This document shows, piece by piece, positions 16,821-27,717 of a stretch of DNA of 64,000 bases. The DNA is from Undibacter mobilis (GTDB taxonomy: Bacteria > Pseudomonadota > Alphaproteobacteria > Rhizobiales > Xanthobacteraceae). The DNA is taken from positions 1,846,501 through 1,910,500 of the forward strand of contig NZ_QRGO01000001.1 in NCBI RefSeq assembly GCF_003367195.1. The letters are read 5' to 3'. The notes below the pieces were generated by a model. That model did no database searches. It was not told the DNA's origin and was given only the letters and a program-made list of their open reading frames with translations. Made by a program: the position numbers and the translations under genes. Every line of letters begins with the position of its first letter. Position 1 is the first letter of the stretch.

Positions 16821-18809
16821 ATGCGCTTTACGCCCCAGTTCCTTGAAGAGCTGAAATCCCGGCTTCCGGTTTCGGAAGTCGTGGGCCGCCGCGTCAAGCT
16901 CATCCGCTCGGGCCGCGAATACAAAGGCCTGTCGCCGTTCAACAAGGAAAAGACGCCGTCCTTCTTCGTCAATGACCAGAAGGAGGCCTGGTTCGATTTC
17001 TCCTCCGGCAAGAATGGCTCGATCTTCGACTTCGTGATGATGACCGAAGGCGTGACCTTCCCCGAGGCCGTCGAGCAACTGGCGCAGATGGCCGGTATGC
17101 CGCTGCCCAAGGTGTCGGAAGACGACCAGCGCCGTGACGCCAAGCGCAAGACGCTGCACGACGTCATGGAGATTGCGGCGAAGTTCTTCGAAACCACGTT
17201 GTCGTCGCGCGCCGGCGCCAAAGCGCGGGGGTATCTCGCCGACCGTGGGCTGGACGCCGCAACGCAGGTCAAATTCCGCATCGGCTATGCGCCGGGCGAT
17301 CGCTACGCGCTGAAGGAGCATCTCGGCTCGCACGGCATCAGCACGGCCGACATGGTCGAGGCCGGGCTGCTCATTGCCGGCGACGATATTCCGGTGCCGT
17401 TCGACCGCTTCCGCGATCGCGTGATGTTTCCGATCACCGATGTCCGCGGCCGTATCATCGCTTTCGGTGGCCGCGCGCTGGAGAAGGATGTCGCGGCGAA
17501 GTATCTCAATTCGCCGGAAACGCCGCTCTTTCACAAGGGCCACACGCTCTACAACATCGCCGCGGCGCGGCAGGCCGCGCATGACGGCGCGCCGGTGGTC
17601 GTCGTCGAAGGTTATGTCGATGTCATTGCCATGGTGACGGCGGGCTATCCCGGCGCGGTGGCGCCGCTTGGCACTGCGCTGACCGAAGAGCAACTCGGCC
17701 TGATCTGGAAGATGACCAACGAGCCGGTACTGTGCTTCGACGGCGACGGCGCCGGTTTGCGCGCGGCGCGCCGGGCCGTCGATTTGGCGATGCCGCATTT
17801 GAAGCCGGGCAAGAGCCTGAAGGTCGCGCTGCTGCCGCAGGGGCAGGATCCGGACGATCTGTTGCGGTCGGCCGGTCCCGACGCCATCCGCGACGTCATC
17901 AACGCCGCCCAGCCGATGGCGCAGATGCTGTGGCAATTCATGACCGAAGGTCATGATTTCGGCACGCCGGAACGCCGCGCCGCCCTCGACACCCGCATCA
18001 CCGAGGTGACGACGGCAATCGCCGACGAGTCCGTGCGCAAATACTACCGGCAGGAATTCAACGAGCGTCTGCGCTCTTTCTTTCAGCCAGCGCAGAACCA
18101 GGGTTTTGCCGGACGCGGCCAGTTCGGCGGTCAGCGCGGACAATTTGGTGGGAACGGCGTTCGCCAAAGCAACGGCAATTGGCAGCCACGCTTTTCCGGC
18201 CAGCGCGGCGGGCCCATGCGAGGTGCCGCTGGTCCCTATGTCGTCGCCAGTCAGCAGATGGCGGCGAGCCCGGTCCACCGGGGCCACCGCACCGCGGTCC
18301 CGACTCGCGAGGCGCTGATCCTGCAGGCCGCCTTGAATTACCCGTGGCTGCTGCACGATCACCTTGAGGAATTGAGCCAGATCGAGTTCCGCCACCCCGA
18401 CGCTGAGCGGGTGAAGGGGGCGCTCATCGACATCGCGGCCCAGGCCGAAGACCTGACCTCCGGTCATGAATCCGAGACGCTGCGCGCCAAACTCGCCGCC
18501 CGGGGCCTGTCCGACGCGCTGGAGCGCGTTTTTGCCTCGGTGACCACCGCCTCGGTCTGGGGCGTGCGCCCGGACGCCGCGCCGGACGATGTTTTGGTGA
18601 CCTGGCAACAGCTTGTCGCCTTGCATCGGCAGTGGCATTCCCTAACTAGGGAGCTGAGGGAAGCCGAACTGGCCCTGGGCCAGGACATGAACGAGGCCAA
18701 TAATCTGCGCCTCGTCGACATCAAGGAACGGCTCGCCCGCATGGACGGAACCGAGGCGCTGATCGAAGGCTTCGGCGCCTCCTCCGGGCGGGGCGCCCGG
18801 ACGCTCTGA
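16821..18809 (+). CDS. dnaG: DNA primase
   Basis: A 662-residue primase that makes RNA primers at the replication fork. The N-terminal fold of the zinc domain is kept (GLSPFNKEKTPSFFVND), but the four zinc ligands of the E. coli CHC2 motif are replaced by Ser38, Asn41, Asp59 and Ser62. The catalytic core and Toprim domain follow, with VVVVEGYVDVIAM and the CFDGDGAGLRAARRA metal motif. A Gly/Gln-rich linker (about residues 425-475) precedes the DnaB-binding C-terminal domain. The palindrome CTCCCT-ATATTA-AGGGAG (16780-16797) lies 24 bases before the ATG. The gene precedes rpoD in the usual order. Confidence 0.97.
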   Translation: MRFTPQFLEELKSRLPVSEVVGRRVKLIRSGREYKGLSPFNKEKTPSFFVNDQKEAWFDFSSGKNGSIFDFVMMTEGVTFPEAVEQLAQMAGMPLPKVSEDDQRRDAKRKTLHDVMEIAAKFFETTLSSRAGAKARGYLADRGLDAATQVKFRIGYAPGDRYALKEHLGSHGISTADMVEAGLLIAGDDIPVPFDRFRDRVMFPITDVRGRIIAFGGRALEKDVAAKYLNSPETPLFHKGHTLYNIAAARQAAHDGAPVVVVEGYVDVIAMVTAGYPGAVAPLGTALTEEQLGLIWKMTNEPVLCFDGDGAGLRAARRAVDLAMPHLKPGKSLKVALLPQGQDPDDLLRSAGPDAIRDVINAAQPMAQMLWQFMTEGHDFGTPERRAALDTRITEVTTAIADESVRKYYRQEFNERLRSFFQPAQNQGFAGRGQFGGQRGQFGGNGVRQSNGNWQPRFSGQRGGPMRGAAGPYVVASQQMAASPVHRGHRTAVPTREALILQAALNYPWLLHDHLEELSQIEFRHPDAERVKGALIDIAAQAEDLTSGHESETLRAKLAARGLSDALERVFASVTTASVWGVRPDAAPDDVLVTWQQLVALHRQWHSLTRELREAELALGQDMNEANNLRLVDIKERLARMDGTEALIEGFGASSGRGARTL

Positions 18810-18995
18810 CGGACGCCGGAACGAGCGATTTTGCTTAGCTTTTGGCTTGACCGAGACGGCCGCCCGAGTCACGCACTAGGGGTGGGGCAGGGGCGCCAGG
18901 ACGATCGCGACGGCGGGGAATAAGGCCGTTTTCCGCCGGGTTTATAGGGTTAATCGGGGCTTAAGTGGCTCGCGACGACACTCATGGCCTGATTC

Positions 18996-19028
18996 GGGCC
19001 CTGCCATTGCCGGCGGCGGCCCTTTTTT
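18996..19028 (+). terminator. Probable intrinsic terminator between dnaG and rpoD
   Basis: GGGCC pairs with GGCCC around a GCC/GGC-containing loop and is followed by six T. It lies 187 bases after the dnaG stop and 74 bases before the rpoD ATG, so it could end dnaG transcripts or attenuate read-through into rpoD. Confidence 0.5.
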
Positions 19029-19101
19029 GGCATCCGCGCCAAGTCTGCGGCGCTGTTGGGATGCCCGCGTTGACGCGTTAAGGAACGAGGCGGAGTACGA
19101 T

Positions 19102-21243
<2,142 letters not shown>

Positions 21244-21250
21244 TCAACAC

Positions 21251-21360
21251 CGTCATTCCGGGACACGCACGCCGTGCGTGGACCCGGAATCCATACGCCG
21301 CAGCGCTGCGGGTTATGGATTCCGGGCTCGCGGCCTTGAGGGCCGCGCCCCGGAATGACG
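21251..21360. repeat. Long interspersed palindrome, GTCATTCCGGG type
   Basis: The 110-base element begins CGTCATTCCGGG and ends CCCCGGAATGACG. It contains an inner ACCCGGAATCCATA / TATGGATTCCGGG pair and a third small hairpin (GCACGCCGTGC). The nested layout is that of the palindromic repeats found by the hundred in Bradyrhizobium-like genomes. It separates rpoD from the thioesterase gene. Confidence 0.85.
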
Positions 21361-21465
21361 AGCGATAAACGCCCTTCCTTTTCCTGACTTGTTTCCTGAC
21401 TTGCCTCCTTCGCGCCGCCGCGCTTTTCTCGGCCGCCGGAACTTTCCCGGATTCGAGGACGAGAC

Positions 21466-21852
21466 ATGAGCGATCAGGAAATCCCGCGCGGCAATCTCAC
21501 GGTGCGCATCAGCGCCATGCCGGGCGACACCAACGCCAATGGCGACATTTTCGGCGGCTGGGTGCTGTCGCGCATGGACCAGGCCGGCGGCATCGCCGCC
21601 ATCGAGCGCAGCCACGGCCGCGCCGTCACCATCGCGCTGGACGCCATGACGTTCATCAGGCCCGTGAAAGTCGGCGACGTGCTCGAGGTCTATACGCTGG
21701 TCGAGAGCATCGGCCGCACCTCGATGAAGATCCATGTCGAGGCCTGGGCGCGGCGCTTCATGACGCGGCACCACGAGAAGGTGACGGACGCCAATTTCAC
21801 CTTCGTCGCCATTGACGACAACGGCCGGCCACGGCCGATCCCGGCGGGGTGA
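21466..21852 (+). CDS. Acyl-CoA thioesterase, hotdog fold (YciA type)
   Basis: A 128-residue hotdog-fold protein. It has the [30 protein letters not shown] motif of the YciA/ACOT group with the catalytic Asp and the [16 protein letters not shown] strand. Such enzymes cleave acyl-CoA to free acid and CoA in the cytoplasm. The length is normal for the family. It stands alone between rpoD and the DJ-1 gene, 60 bases from the latter, and may be cotranscribed with it. Confidence 0.93.
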   Translation: MSDQEIPRGNLTVRISAMPGDTNANGDIFGGWVLSRMDQAGGIAAIERSHGRAVTIALDAMTFIRPVKVGDVLEVYTLVESIGRTSMKIHVEAWARRFMTRHHEKVTDANFTFVAIDDNGRPRPIPAG

Positions 21853-21912
21853 ACCTTCCGCGCCGCTGCGTCGTTGTCTCCCCAAGGACCACCATCCAAC
21901 AGGAGATCAACC

Positions 21913-22476
21913 ATGGCCGCAGAACTGAACGGCAAACGCATTCTCATTCTCGCCACGAACGGCTTCGAACAGTCGGAACTCGAAGTGCCGCGCGACCGGC
22001 TCAAGGCTGCCGGCGCCGAGGTTCACGTCGTCTCGCCGGAACAGGGCGAGATCAAGGGCTGGGACAAGAAGGACTGGGGCCGCGCCGTGAAGGTGGACAA
22101 GGCGCTCAGCGACGCGAAGGCCGCCGACTACGACGCCATCGTGCTCCCCGGCGGGCAGATGAACCCGGACCTGCTGCGCGCCGACAAGGACGCGGTGGCG
22201 CTGATCAAGGCCTTCTACGACGCCGGCAAGACGGTGGCCGCCATCTGCCACGCGCCGTGGCTGCTGATCGAGGCCGGCATCGCCAAGGGCAAGAAGATGA
22301 CGTCCTATTCCTCGATCAAGACCGACGTGATCAATGCCGGCGCGCTGTGGGAGGATTCCGAGGTCGTCACCGACAACGGCCTGATCACCTCGCGCAAGCC
22401 CGGCGATCTCGAGGCCTTCTCGAAGAAGATCATCGAGGAAGTGCGCGAGGGCAAGCACGAGCGCCAGGCGGCGTAA
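21913..22476 (+). CDS. DJ-1/PfpI family protein (type 1 glutamine amidotransferase fold)
   Basis: A 187-residue DJ-1/PfpI protein. An AGGAG site precedes the chosen ATG; a 13-residue upstream extension is possible but lacks such a site. The nucleophile elbow AAICHAPW places Cys112 and His113 as in the PfpI/YhbO group, and the N-terminal ILILATNGFEQSELEVPRD motif supplies the conserved Glu. Members act as chaperone, deglycase or peptidase-like stress proteins; which one applies here is not visible. Confidence 0.93.
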   Translation: MAAELNGKRILILATNGFEQSELEVPRDRLKAAGAEVHVVSPEQGEIKGWDKKDWGRAVKVDKALSDAKAADYDAIVLPGGQMNPDLLRADKDAVALIKAFYDAGKTVAAICHAPWLLIEAGIAKGKKMTSYSSIKTDVINAGALWEDSEVVTDNGLITSRKPGDLEAFSKKIIEEVREGKHERQAA

Positions 22477-22530
22477 GCGCCCTCATCCTGAGGCGCATCG
22501 CGAAGCGATGCGTCTCGAAGGATGGGGCGC
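22477..22530. repeat. Palindromic repeat just after the DJ-1 gene
   Basis: GCGCCCTCATCCT, GAGGCGCATCGC, a short loop, GCGATGCGTCTC and AAGGATGGGGCGC form a 54-base near-perfect palindrome beginning at the base after the stop codon. It resembles the CCTCATCCTGAGG repeat family of rhizobial genomes. Confidence 0.75.
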
Positions 22531-22544
22531 GCACTCAGCGACTT

Positions 22545-22585
22545 GTCATGGCCGGGCCGCCCGCAGGGCGCGTCCCGGCCATCAC
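22545..22585. repeat. Palindromic repeat, GTCATGGCCGGG type
   Basis: GTCATGGCCGGG and CCCGGCCATCAC pair around GCCGCCCGCAGGGCGCG. It lies 14 bases after the previous palindrome, so two different repeat families sit side by side at the left edge of the AT-rich cassette. Confidence 0.7.
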
Positions 22586-22635
22586 CATTTGGGCTCTGGC
22601 GCCGACCGCCCCCCAAGTCACCCGGTGTCCCTCTC

Positions 22636-22665
22636 TTGCAATCTTAAATTGAAGGGAGCTATTTT
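22636..22665 (+). promoter_or_regulatory. Candidate sigma-70 promoter of the AT-rich cassette
   Basis: TTGCAA (22636) and TATTTT (22660) are separated by 18 bases and lie 22 bases upstream of the ATG at 22687, with a GGGGGAGAG ribosome site between. Confidence 0.45.
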
Positions 22666-22686
22666 ATTGCCGGGGGAGAGTGGCTA

Positions 22687-23448
22687 ATGTATAAGTATAT
22701 TATCCTATTGGCAGCGCTGTTCGCGTTTGTTGAGGGCGCAGTTGCTCAAGTAGTTCGTGACAAATGCGAACCAGTGGCGCCGTTGCTGGCTTCCTCAGGC
22801 GGGCCCGAAAGTCGTCTTTTTCTAAAATCTAGGGATGGATGGACCGAAATAGCAAAAAGCAGCGCGTTCTCATTGGCACCCAACTCTCTCCCAATCGAAC
22901 TGCAAAATCAGAACCTCAGGTTTATTTATGCGGCCCCCAAGGTTGGGGCGCTTTCACGCCAGTACCTTGCAATACGAACTAGTGCTGTAGGTAACGGCGG
23001 GAGTAATTTTGTCAGTTTAAGAAAGCAGCGCGCGCCTTTCGCGAAAGAAGTACATTTTGGTACTTATCAAGAATACCACGACGCTCGAACGGATAACTCC
23101 CGAGTGTTGCGGCATTATCATAACTGGGGAGCAGATCGGTCAGACAATCCAGTTGGGACACGGCACTCATTTAAGTTTGGAAATTCCGACTTCTTTTCGG
23201 CGCTTTTTGCAAGATATAAGACCGCAACGCGACGTCTATTGACGATTACATATTTGGCGTCATCCGAACACCGTACATGTGTTAATTTTGTATTAAAGCC
23301 GCCCGCACTTACCGCCGCCTTGCCTGATGAAGATGAAGACGACGCCGATGAAGTTTCTTTACTGACGTCGTTCACAATCGACATCACAGAAGCGCGGACT
23401 TTCAGCGGTGATCGAGGCGCCACCTTCACAATTCAATGGGATCGGTAA
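22687..23448 (+). CDS. Exported protein of unknown function, AT-rich gene
   Basis: A 253-residue protein with a signal peptide (residues 1-20, hydrophobic ILLAALFAFVEGAVAQ). The mature part has few recognisable motifs: a strand-rich middle (residues about 70-190), a single conserved-looking CVNFVLKPP segment and an acidic run DEDEDDADE near residue 215. Base composition and codon use are clearly more AT-rich than in the flanking genes, a sign of transfer. It is followed after four bases by a membrane protein, so the two probably work together. I do not recognise the family. Confidence 0.65.
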   Translation: MYKYIILLAALFAFVEGAVAQVVRDKCEPVAPLLASSGGPESRLFLKSRDGWTEIAKSSAFSLAPNSLPIELQNQNLRFIYAAPKVGALSRQYLAIRTSAVGNGGSNFVSLRKQRAPFAKEVHFGTYQEYHDARTDNSRVLRHYHNWGADRSDNPVGTRHSFKFGNSDFFSALFARYKTATRRLLTITYLASSEHRTCVNFVLKPPALTAALPDEDEDDADEVSLLTSFTIDITEARTFSGDRGATFTIQWDR

Positions 23449-23452
23449 GTCG

Positions 23453-24100
23453 ATGGAAAAGCTTGTCGACCTTCTGTTCAAAGACGATTTGGTGAAAAGT
23501 TATCATTCGCTTATCGGCGCTGCTCGTGAGCCCGAAGCGAAGGACAATTTGATACCCCTTAGTTTGTCTATGTTGATTGTTCTTGCTGTGCTTCTGGCTG
23601 TTTCAAAAACACTCTTTGGCGATGCTGAATTTAGCCTGGTGCAACACTTTACAGGGACCGCAGCGCTTCTTCTTTCGGTTTATTTGATTGCTGGATTTCT
23701 CTTCGCCCCATTTATTGCCTTGGAGACGATCAATCGTTACGCCGTAACATTTTTTGTGTGCCTGTTAACGGCGTCGGTTCTTTTCATAACTTTGTCTGTC
23801 CTATTTGGATTTTTCACGACCGGGATGCTCGATGCTTTAGGTTACCGGTTGCCCGCATCGACCCGGGCCAGTTGGATGGTTTTGACGATCGAAGAGTGGA
23901 TTCCCGCATTAATTTATTCGTTTCTGGCGTGTGCGGCTGTTTTTGCGCCACGAGTTTGGCGAAATCGTAGATCGTTAAGTCACCTTACAAGGTATTTTTT
24001 ATGCTTCATCGCAACGACGCTTCTTTTCCATTTTTTTGTATTTGATCGAGGCGGTTTTTTCGACAACGCCATGAGTTTGATGAGTAAAATTAAAGTCTAG
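23453..24100 (+). CDS. Multi-pass membrane protein of unknown function, AT-rich gene
   Basis: A 215-residue protein starting four bases after the previous stop. After a cytoplasmic-like N-terminus (MEKLVDLLFKDDLVKSYHSLIGAA) come about five hydrophobic segments: LSLSMLIVLAVLLAV, TAALLLSVYLIAGFLFAPFIAL, VTFFVCLLTASVLFITLSVLFGF, WIPALIYSFLACAAVF and FLCFIATTLLFHFFVF. It loosely resembles Yip1-like membrane domains, but I cannot assign it. It shares the foreign base composition of its partner and the pair ends at a terminator. Confidence 0.65.
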   Translation: MEKLVDLLFKDDLVKSYHSLIGAAREPEAKDNLIPLSLSMLIVLAVLLAVSKTLFGDAEFSLVQHFTGTAALLLSVYLIAGFLFAPFIALETINRYAVTFFVCLLTASVLFITLSVLFGFFTTGMLDALGYRLPASTRASWMVLTIEEWIPALIYSFLACAAVFAPRVWRNRRSLSHLTRYFLCFIATTLLFHFFVFDRGGFFDNAMSLMSKIKV

Positions 24101-24118
24101 GTGTTCTGTGCGTGTGGC

Positions 24119-24168
24119 GGGGCGGGACAATGGCGCTGCCATTGTGTGCCACGTTGTCCGCCCTTTTT
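24119..24168 (+). terminator. Intrinsic terminator closing the AT-rich cassette
   Basis: GGGCGGGACAA pairs with TTGTCCGCCC (one bulged G), the loop holds a smaller TGGC/GCCA hairpin, and CCCTTTTT follows. Confidence 0.75.
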
Positions 24169-24279
24169 CGCAGAAAAGGGTTAGGGCGCTGCTGATAAAT
24201 CCCATCAACAATCGTGATCCCTGACCCCGCCAAATCATGCTAATGAGCCGCCTTTAAATAGAAGGCTTGCCTCCCGCCG

Positions 24280-25485
24280 ATGCCCCAGTCCGTCTCCTCG
24301 CTCGCTTCCGGCCGTGAATTCCTCGCCATTCCGGGCCCCACCAACGTTCCCGACGCCGTGCTGCAGGCCATGCACCGCCCGGCGCTCGACATCTATACCG
24401 GGCCGCTGGTCGAGCTGACCGACAGCCTGCTGCGCGATCTCAAGCGCGTCTTCGCCACGCAGGCCGGCCGCTGTTACATCTACGCCGCCAACGGCCATGG
24501 CGCCTGGGAGGCCGCGCTCACCAATGTGCTGTCGCGCGGCGACAAGGTGCTGGTGCTGGAGAGCGGCCGGTTCGCCATCGGCTGGGGCGAGGCCGCCAGG
24601 ATGCTGGGCGCCGAGGTCGAGATCCTGCCCGGCGATTTCCGCCGCGCGGTGCGGCCGGACGAGGTCGAGGCGCGGCTCAAGGCCGATGCCAAAGGCGAGA
24701 TCAAGGCCGTGCTGGTGGCGCAGATCGACACCGCCTCCGGCGTCATCAACGACATTCCCGCCATCAGCGAGGCGATGCGCGCCGCCGGCCACGAGGCGCT
24801 GCTCTGCGTCGATACGGTCGCCTCGCTCGGCTGCGTGCCCTTCGAGATGGACAAGTGGGGCGTCGACCTGTCGATGTCGGCGTCGCAGAAAGGCCTGATG
24901 ACGCCGCCGGGGCTCGGCTTCACCGCCGCCGGCCCGCGTGCGCTCGAGGCGCACAAAAAAGCGAACATGCGCACGCCCTATTGGGACTGGACGTTCCGCG
25001 ACGGGCCGGTGCATTACCACAAATATTGCGGCACGCCGCCGGAGCAATTGCTGTTCGGCCTGCGCGCCGCGCTCGATCTCATGTTCACCGAAGGCGAGGC
25101 CAATGTGTTCGCGCGGCACCGCGTGCTCGCCGAAGGCGTGCGCCGCGCGGTGGCGGTGTGGAGCGAAGGGCAGACATTCGATTTCAACATTGCCGCGCCG
25201 TCCGAGCGCTGCGACACGGTGACGACGGTGATCACGCGCGGCGGCGACAGCGCCCAGCCGCTGGTCGATTACTGCAACTTCAAATGCGGCGTCGTGCTTG
25301 GCCGTGCGCTGGGCAAGACGGAGGGCCGGGGCTTCCGCATCGCCCATATGGGGCATGTCAATGCGCCGATGGTGCTGGGAATCCTTGGCGCCATCGAGAT
25401 GGGCCTGGCGGCGCTCAAGCTGCCGCACGGTTCCGGCGGCACGGCTGCGGCGATCGCGTATCTGGCGGGCGAATTGAAGGCGTGA
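24280..25485 (+). CDS. sgaA: Serine-glyoxylate aminotransferase family (class V PLP enzyme)
   Basis: A 401-residue class V aminotransferase. The N-terminal IPGPTNVPDAVLQAMHRPALDIYTGP block and the PLP lysine Lys204 in MSASQKGLMTPPG match serine-glyoxylate/alanine-glyoxylate enzymes, as does CVDTVASLG before it. It moves the amino group of serine to glyoxylate, giving hydroxypyruvate and glycine, in the serine cycle or glyoxylate detoxification. No other serine-cycle gene is next to it. The lytic transglycosylase gene follows after 11 bases. Confidence 0.9.
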   Translation: MPQSVSSLASGREFLAIPGPTNVPDAVLQAMHRPALDIYTGPLVELTDSLLRDLKRVFATQAGRCYIYAANGHGAWEAALTNVLSRGDKVLVLESGRFAIGWGEAARMLGAEVEILPGDFRRAVRPDEVEARLKADAKGEIKAVLVAQIDTASGVINDIPAISEAMRAAGHEALLCVDTVASLGCVPFEMDKWGVDLSMSASQKGLMTPPGLGFTAAGPRALEAHKKANMRTPYWDWTFRDGPVHYHKYCGTPPEQLLFGLRAALDLMFTEGEANVFARHRVLAEGVRRAVAVWSEGQTFDFNIAAPSERCDTVTTVITRGGDSAQPLVDYCNFKCGVVLGRALGKTEGRGFRIAHMGHVNAPMVLGILGAIEMGLAALKLPHGSGGTAAAIAYLAGELKA

Positions 25486-25496
25486 GACAATCGGTC

Positions 25497-26312
25497 ATGA
25501 ACAAACACATCGCTGCATTCATTCTTCTCGCCGCGTCCGTTTTTGCGGTTCCCGCGCAGGCCGCCAAATGCGGCGGCGACTTCAACGTTTTCGTCGCGCA
25601 GATGGGGCGTGAGGCGCAAGCCGCCGGCGTCTCGTCCGCGGTGGTGAACGAGGCCTTGTCCGGCGTCACCATCGACCAGGAGGTGCTCGCCTTCGACAAG
25701 CGCCAGCGCTACACCTTCAAGAAGAGCTTCGAGGACTACGCCAGGACCCGCGTCATCCCGGCGCGCCTCAAGCGCGCGACCCAGCTCCTGCAGCGCCACG
25801 CCCAGTTGCTGGCGCGCGTCGAACGGCAGTTCGGCGTGCCCAAGGAACTGGTCATGGCGATCTGGACGCTGGAGACCGACAATGGCGGCGGCGACATGGG
25901 CAAGCGCCCGGTCGTGCGCACGTTGGCGACGCTGGCGCATGACTGCCGCCGCACCGAACTCTTCCAGGGTGAACTGATCGCCGCGCTCAAGATCGTCAAT
26001 CGCGGCGACCTGCCGCTCAGGGATCTGGTCGGCGCCTATGCCGGCGAGCTCGGGCAGACGCAGTTCCTGCCGTCGTCCTACATCAAGTACGGCGTCGATT
26101 ACGACGGCAACGGCCATGTCGATCTGCGCCACTCGGTGCCGGACGTGCTGGCCTCGACGGCGAATTTGCTGAAGGTGAATGGCTGGCGCGCCGGCCAGCC
26201 CTACGGCGAGGGCACCGAGAATTTCCAGGTCATGCGCGAGTGGAATCGCTCGGAGATCTACCGCAAGACCATGGTGCTGTTCGCCGAGAAGCTCGGCGGC
26301 AATACCAACTAA
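25497..26312 (+). CDS. Lytic murein transglycosylase (SLT domain 2, MltB-like)
   Basis: A 271-residue exported protein. Residues 1-22 are a signal peptide ending AQAA. The catalytic domain has RQFGVPKELVMAIWTLETDNGG, where the Glu is the expected catalytic acid, GAYAGELGQTQFLPSSYIKYGVDYDGNGHVDL, and SVPDVLASTANLLKVNGW, all typical of the MltB-like group. It cleaves peptidoglycan to 1,6-anhydromuropeptides in the periplasm. No peptidoglycan-binding domain follows, so it is a short form. Confidence 0.92.
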   Translation: MNKHIAAFILLAASVFAVPAQAAKCGGDFNVFVAQMGREAQAAGVSSAVVNEALSGVTIDQEVLAFDKRQRYTFKKSFEDYARTRVIPARLKRATQLLQRHAQLLARVERQFGVPKELVMAIWTLETDNGGGDMGKRPVVRTLATLAHDCRRTELFQGELIAALKIVNRGDLPLRDLVGAYAGELGQTQFLPSSYIKYGVDYDGNGHVDLRHSVPDVLASTANLLKVNGWRAGQPYGEGTENFQVMREWNRSEIYRKTMVLFAEKLGGNTN

Positions 26313-26318
26313 CAAGAA

Positions 26319-26624
26319 TTAGCGGGCGCGGGCCGGGATGGTCGCGGGCAGGGCAATCGGCTTGCCGCCGCGCGGTTCGGAGTCTTTGGGCCGGCCGAGC
26401 GCCATGATGGCCGTGCCCATGGCGACGCTGCCGAAGGTCACGACCAATCCAAACAACAAAAGCCCGAAGGCCGCGCCCCCGGCCCGGTCTGCGAGGATCA
26501 GATCGCGCAGGTGGTGCGGGTTCAGCCACATCAGCCCGCCGATCATGACGACGGCCGCAGTGATGCCGATCGCCAGATTGATGGCGAGCAGCCGCAGCAA
26601 AGGCAGGCGGAGCAGCGTCTTCAT
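26319..26624 (-). CDS. Small two-segment membrane protein, hypothetical
   Basis: A 101-residue protein with two hydrophobic helices (residues about 10-32 LLAINLAIGITAAVVMIGGLMWL and 50-75 AAFGLLLFGLVVTFGSVAMGTAIM) and a basic, proline-rich tail. It is convergent with the lytic transglycosylase, seven bases apart. Similar small proteins are frequent in Bradyrhizobium-like genomes; no function is known to me. Confidence 0.6.
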   Translation of the reverse strand: MKTLLRLPLLRLLAINLAIGITAAVVMIGGLMWLNPHHLRDLILADRAGGAAFGLLLFGLVVTFGSVAMGTAIMALGRPKDSEPRGGKPIALPATIPARAR

Positions 26625-26701
26625 TCAGTCAGGCTACGCCCGAACGCGGCACGCAACAATGCCGCGGCAATGCAAACTCATCATGGCAAGCTTGCCGGCC
26701 G

Positions 26702-27646
26702 CTACGGCTGTACCAGTTCCACGCGGCGGTTCAGCGCGCGGCCTTCATCCGTGGCGTTCGAGCCGACCGGCGCCAGGAAACCGAGGCCGGCGGTTTTCAT
26801 CCGGCCGCGCGGAATCTTGTAAGTCGTGGCCAGCGCCGCGGCGACGGCCTCGGCCCGCTGCTGCGACAAGGTCATGTTGCGTTCGAAGCTGCCCTGGCTG
26901 TCGGTGTGGCCGACGATGAACACGGTAAGCGAGGGCTGGCCGCCGAGCAGTTTGGCGATTTCGGCGAGCGTCGGCGCGCTTTCCGGTTTGACGATCGCCT
27001 TGTCGGTGTCGAAATAGATGCCATAGATGGCGACATGACCTTTGTCGCCGAGGCCTTTGGCCATTGCGGCGGCGTCGATCATCTTGTTTTCCATGGCGCC
27101 GACGACGGTGACGACAAGCTGGACGTAGATGTTGTCGTTGTTCTTGCTGGTCAGGACAGCGGCGTAGACGTCGGCTGCGCCCTGCTTTTTATGGCCGGCA
27201 AAGTAACGGAAGTCGAAGCCGTCGACCCACATCGCGGGGATCGGCAGGGCGTCGATCTTCTCGCTGAAGGGAATGCCTCCGCAATCGTCGGTGTTGCAGG
27301 CCAGAAGCGTGTCGAACCCGGCCTTGGCGAGCTGGTTCTCGAAATTGCGCGACACTTCGAGGATCGAAGGACCAGGCCCGGTGCGATAGGCAATGCGTGT
27401 CACCCGACCTTCGAGGGTCCGCGCGTCGGTCGGCTGGCCATCCTTGAAGGCGGCGGCCTGGAGCCGCACGGCGTCGAAATCCCTGGTCTGGTAGCCGGTG
27501 ATAACGCTGCCGCCGAAGCGGCCAATGCCGGGATAATCGCGGGCGCCGGCAATATCGCGGTTCTGGGCGAACGCATTATGTGCCGGCAAGGCTGCGACAA
27601 AAGCGGCAGCACAGGCGGCGAGCAGTCGGGCGACGCAGCGGTGCAT
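26702..27646 (-). CDS. OmpA-family protein with DUF4892-like N-terminal domain
   Basis: A 314-residue exported protein. Residues 1-27 are a signal peptide ending AFAQ. The N-terminal half (about 30-200) follows the DUF4892 pattern: YPGIGRFGGSVITGY, EVSRNFENQLAKAGFDTLLAC, DNIYVQLVVT. The C-terminal half is an OmpA domain: GIYFDTDKAIVKPES, then TVFIVGHTDSQGSFERNMTLSQQRAEAVAAAL and a GRALNRRVEL end, which binds peptidoglycan. It probably anchors the outer envelope to the wall. Confidence 0.88.
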   Translation of the reverse strand: MHRCVARLLAACAAAFVAALPAHNAFAQNRDIAGARDYPGIGRFGGSVITGYQTRDFDAVRLQAAAFKDGQPTDARTLEGRVTRIAYRTGPGPSILEVSRNFENQLAKAGFDTLLACNTDDCGGIPFSEKIDALPIPAMWVDGFDFRYFAGHKKQGAADVYAAVLTSKNNDNIYVQLVVTVVGAMENKMIDAAAMAKGLGDKGHVAIYGIYFDTDKAIVKPESAPTLAEIAKLLGGQPSLTVFIVGHTDSQGSFERNMTLSQQRAEAVAAALATTYKIPRGRMKTAGLGFLAPVGSNATDEGRALNRRVELVQP

Positions 27647-27717
27647 GGCGGGCTCCGGGGTTCAGATCGAAGGTGATCGATCGAACCACGAAACCGCGGC
27701 CTAGACTGTGATGGCCA

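Noticed and set aside
16059..18638. An 859-codon minus-strand frame across dnaG
   Set aside because: Long antisense frames are common opposite high-GC codons; it has no ribosome site or family motif and dnaG on the plus strand is certain.
24235..25428. A 397-codon frame opposite serine-glyoxylate aminotransferase
   Set aside because: His/Arg/Asp-rich shadow translation with no recognisable domain; the plus-strand gene has all catalytic motifs.
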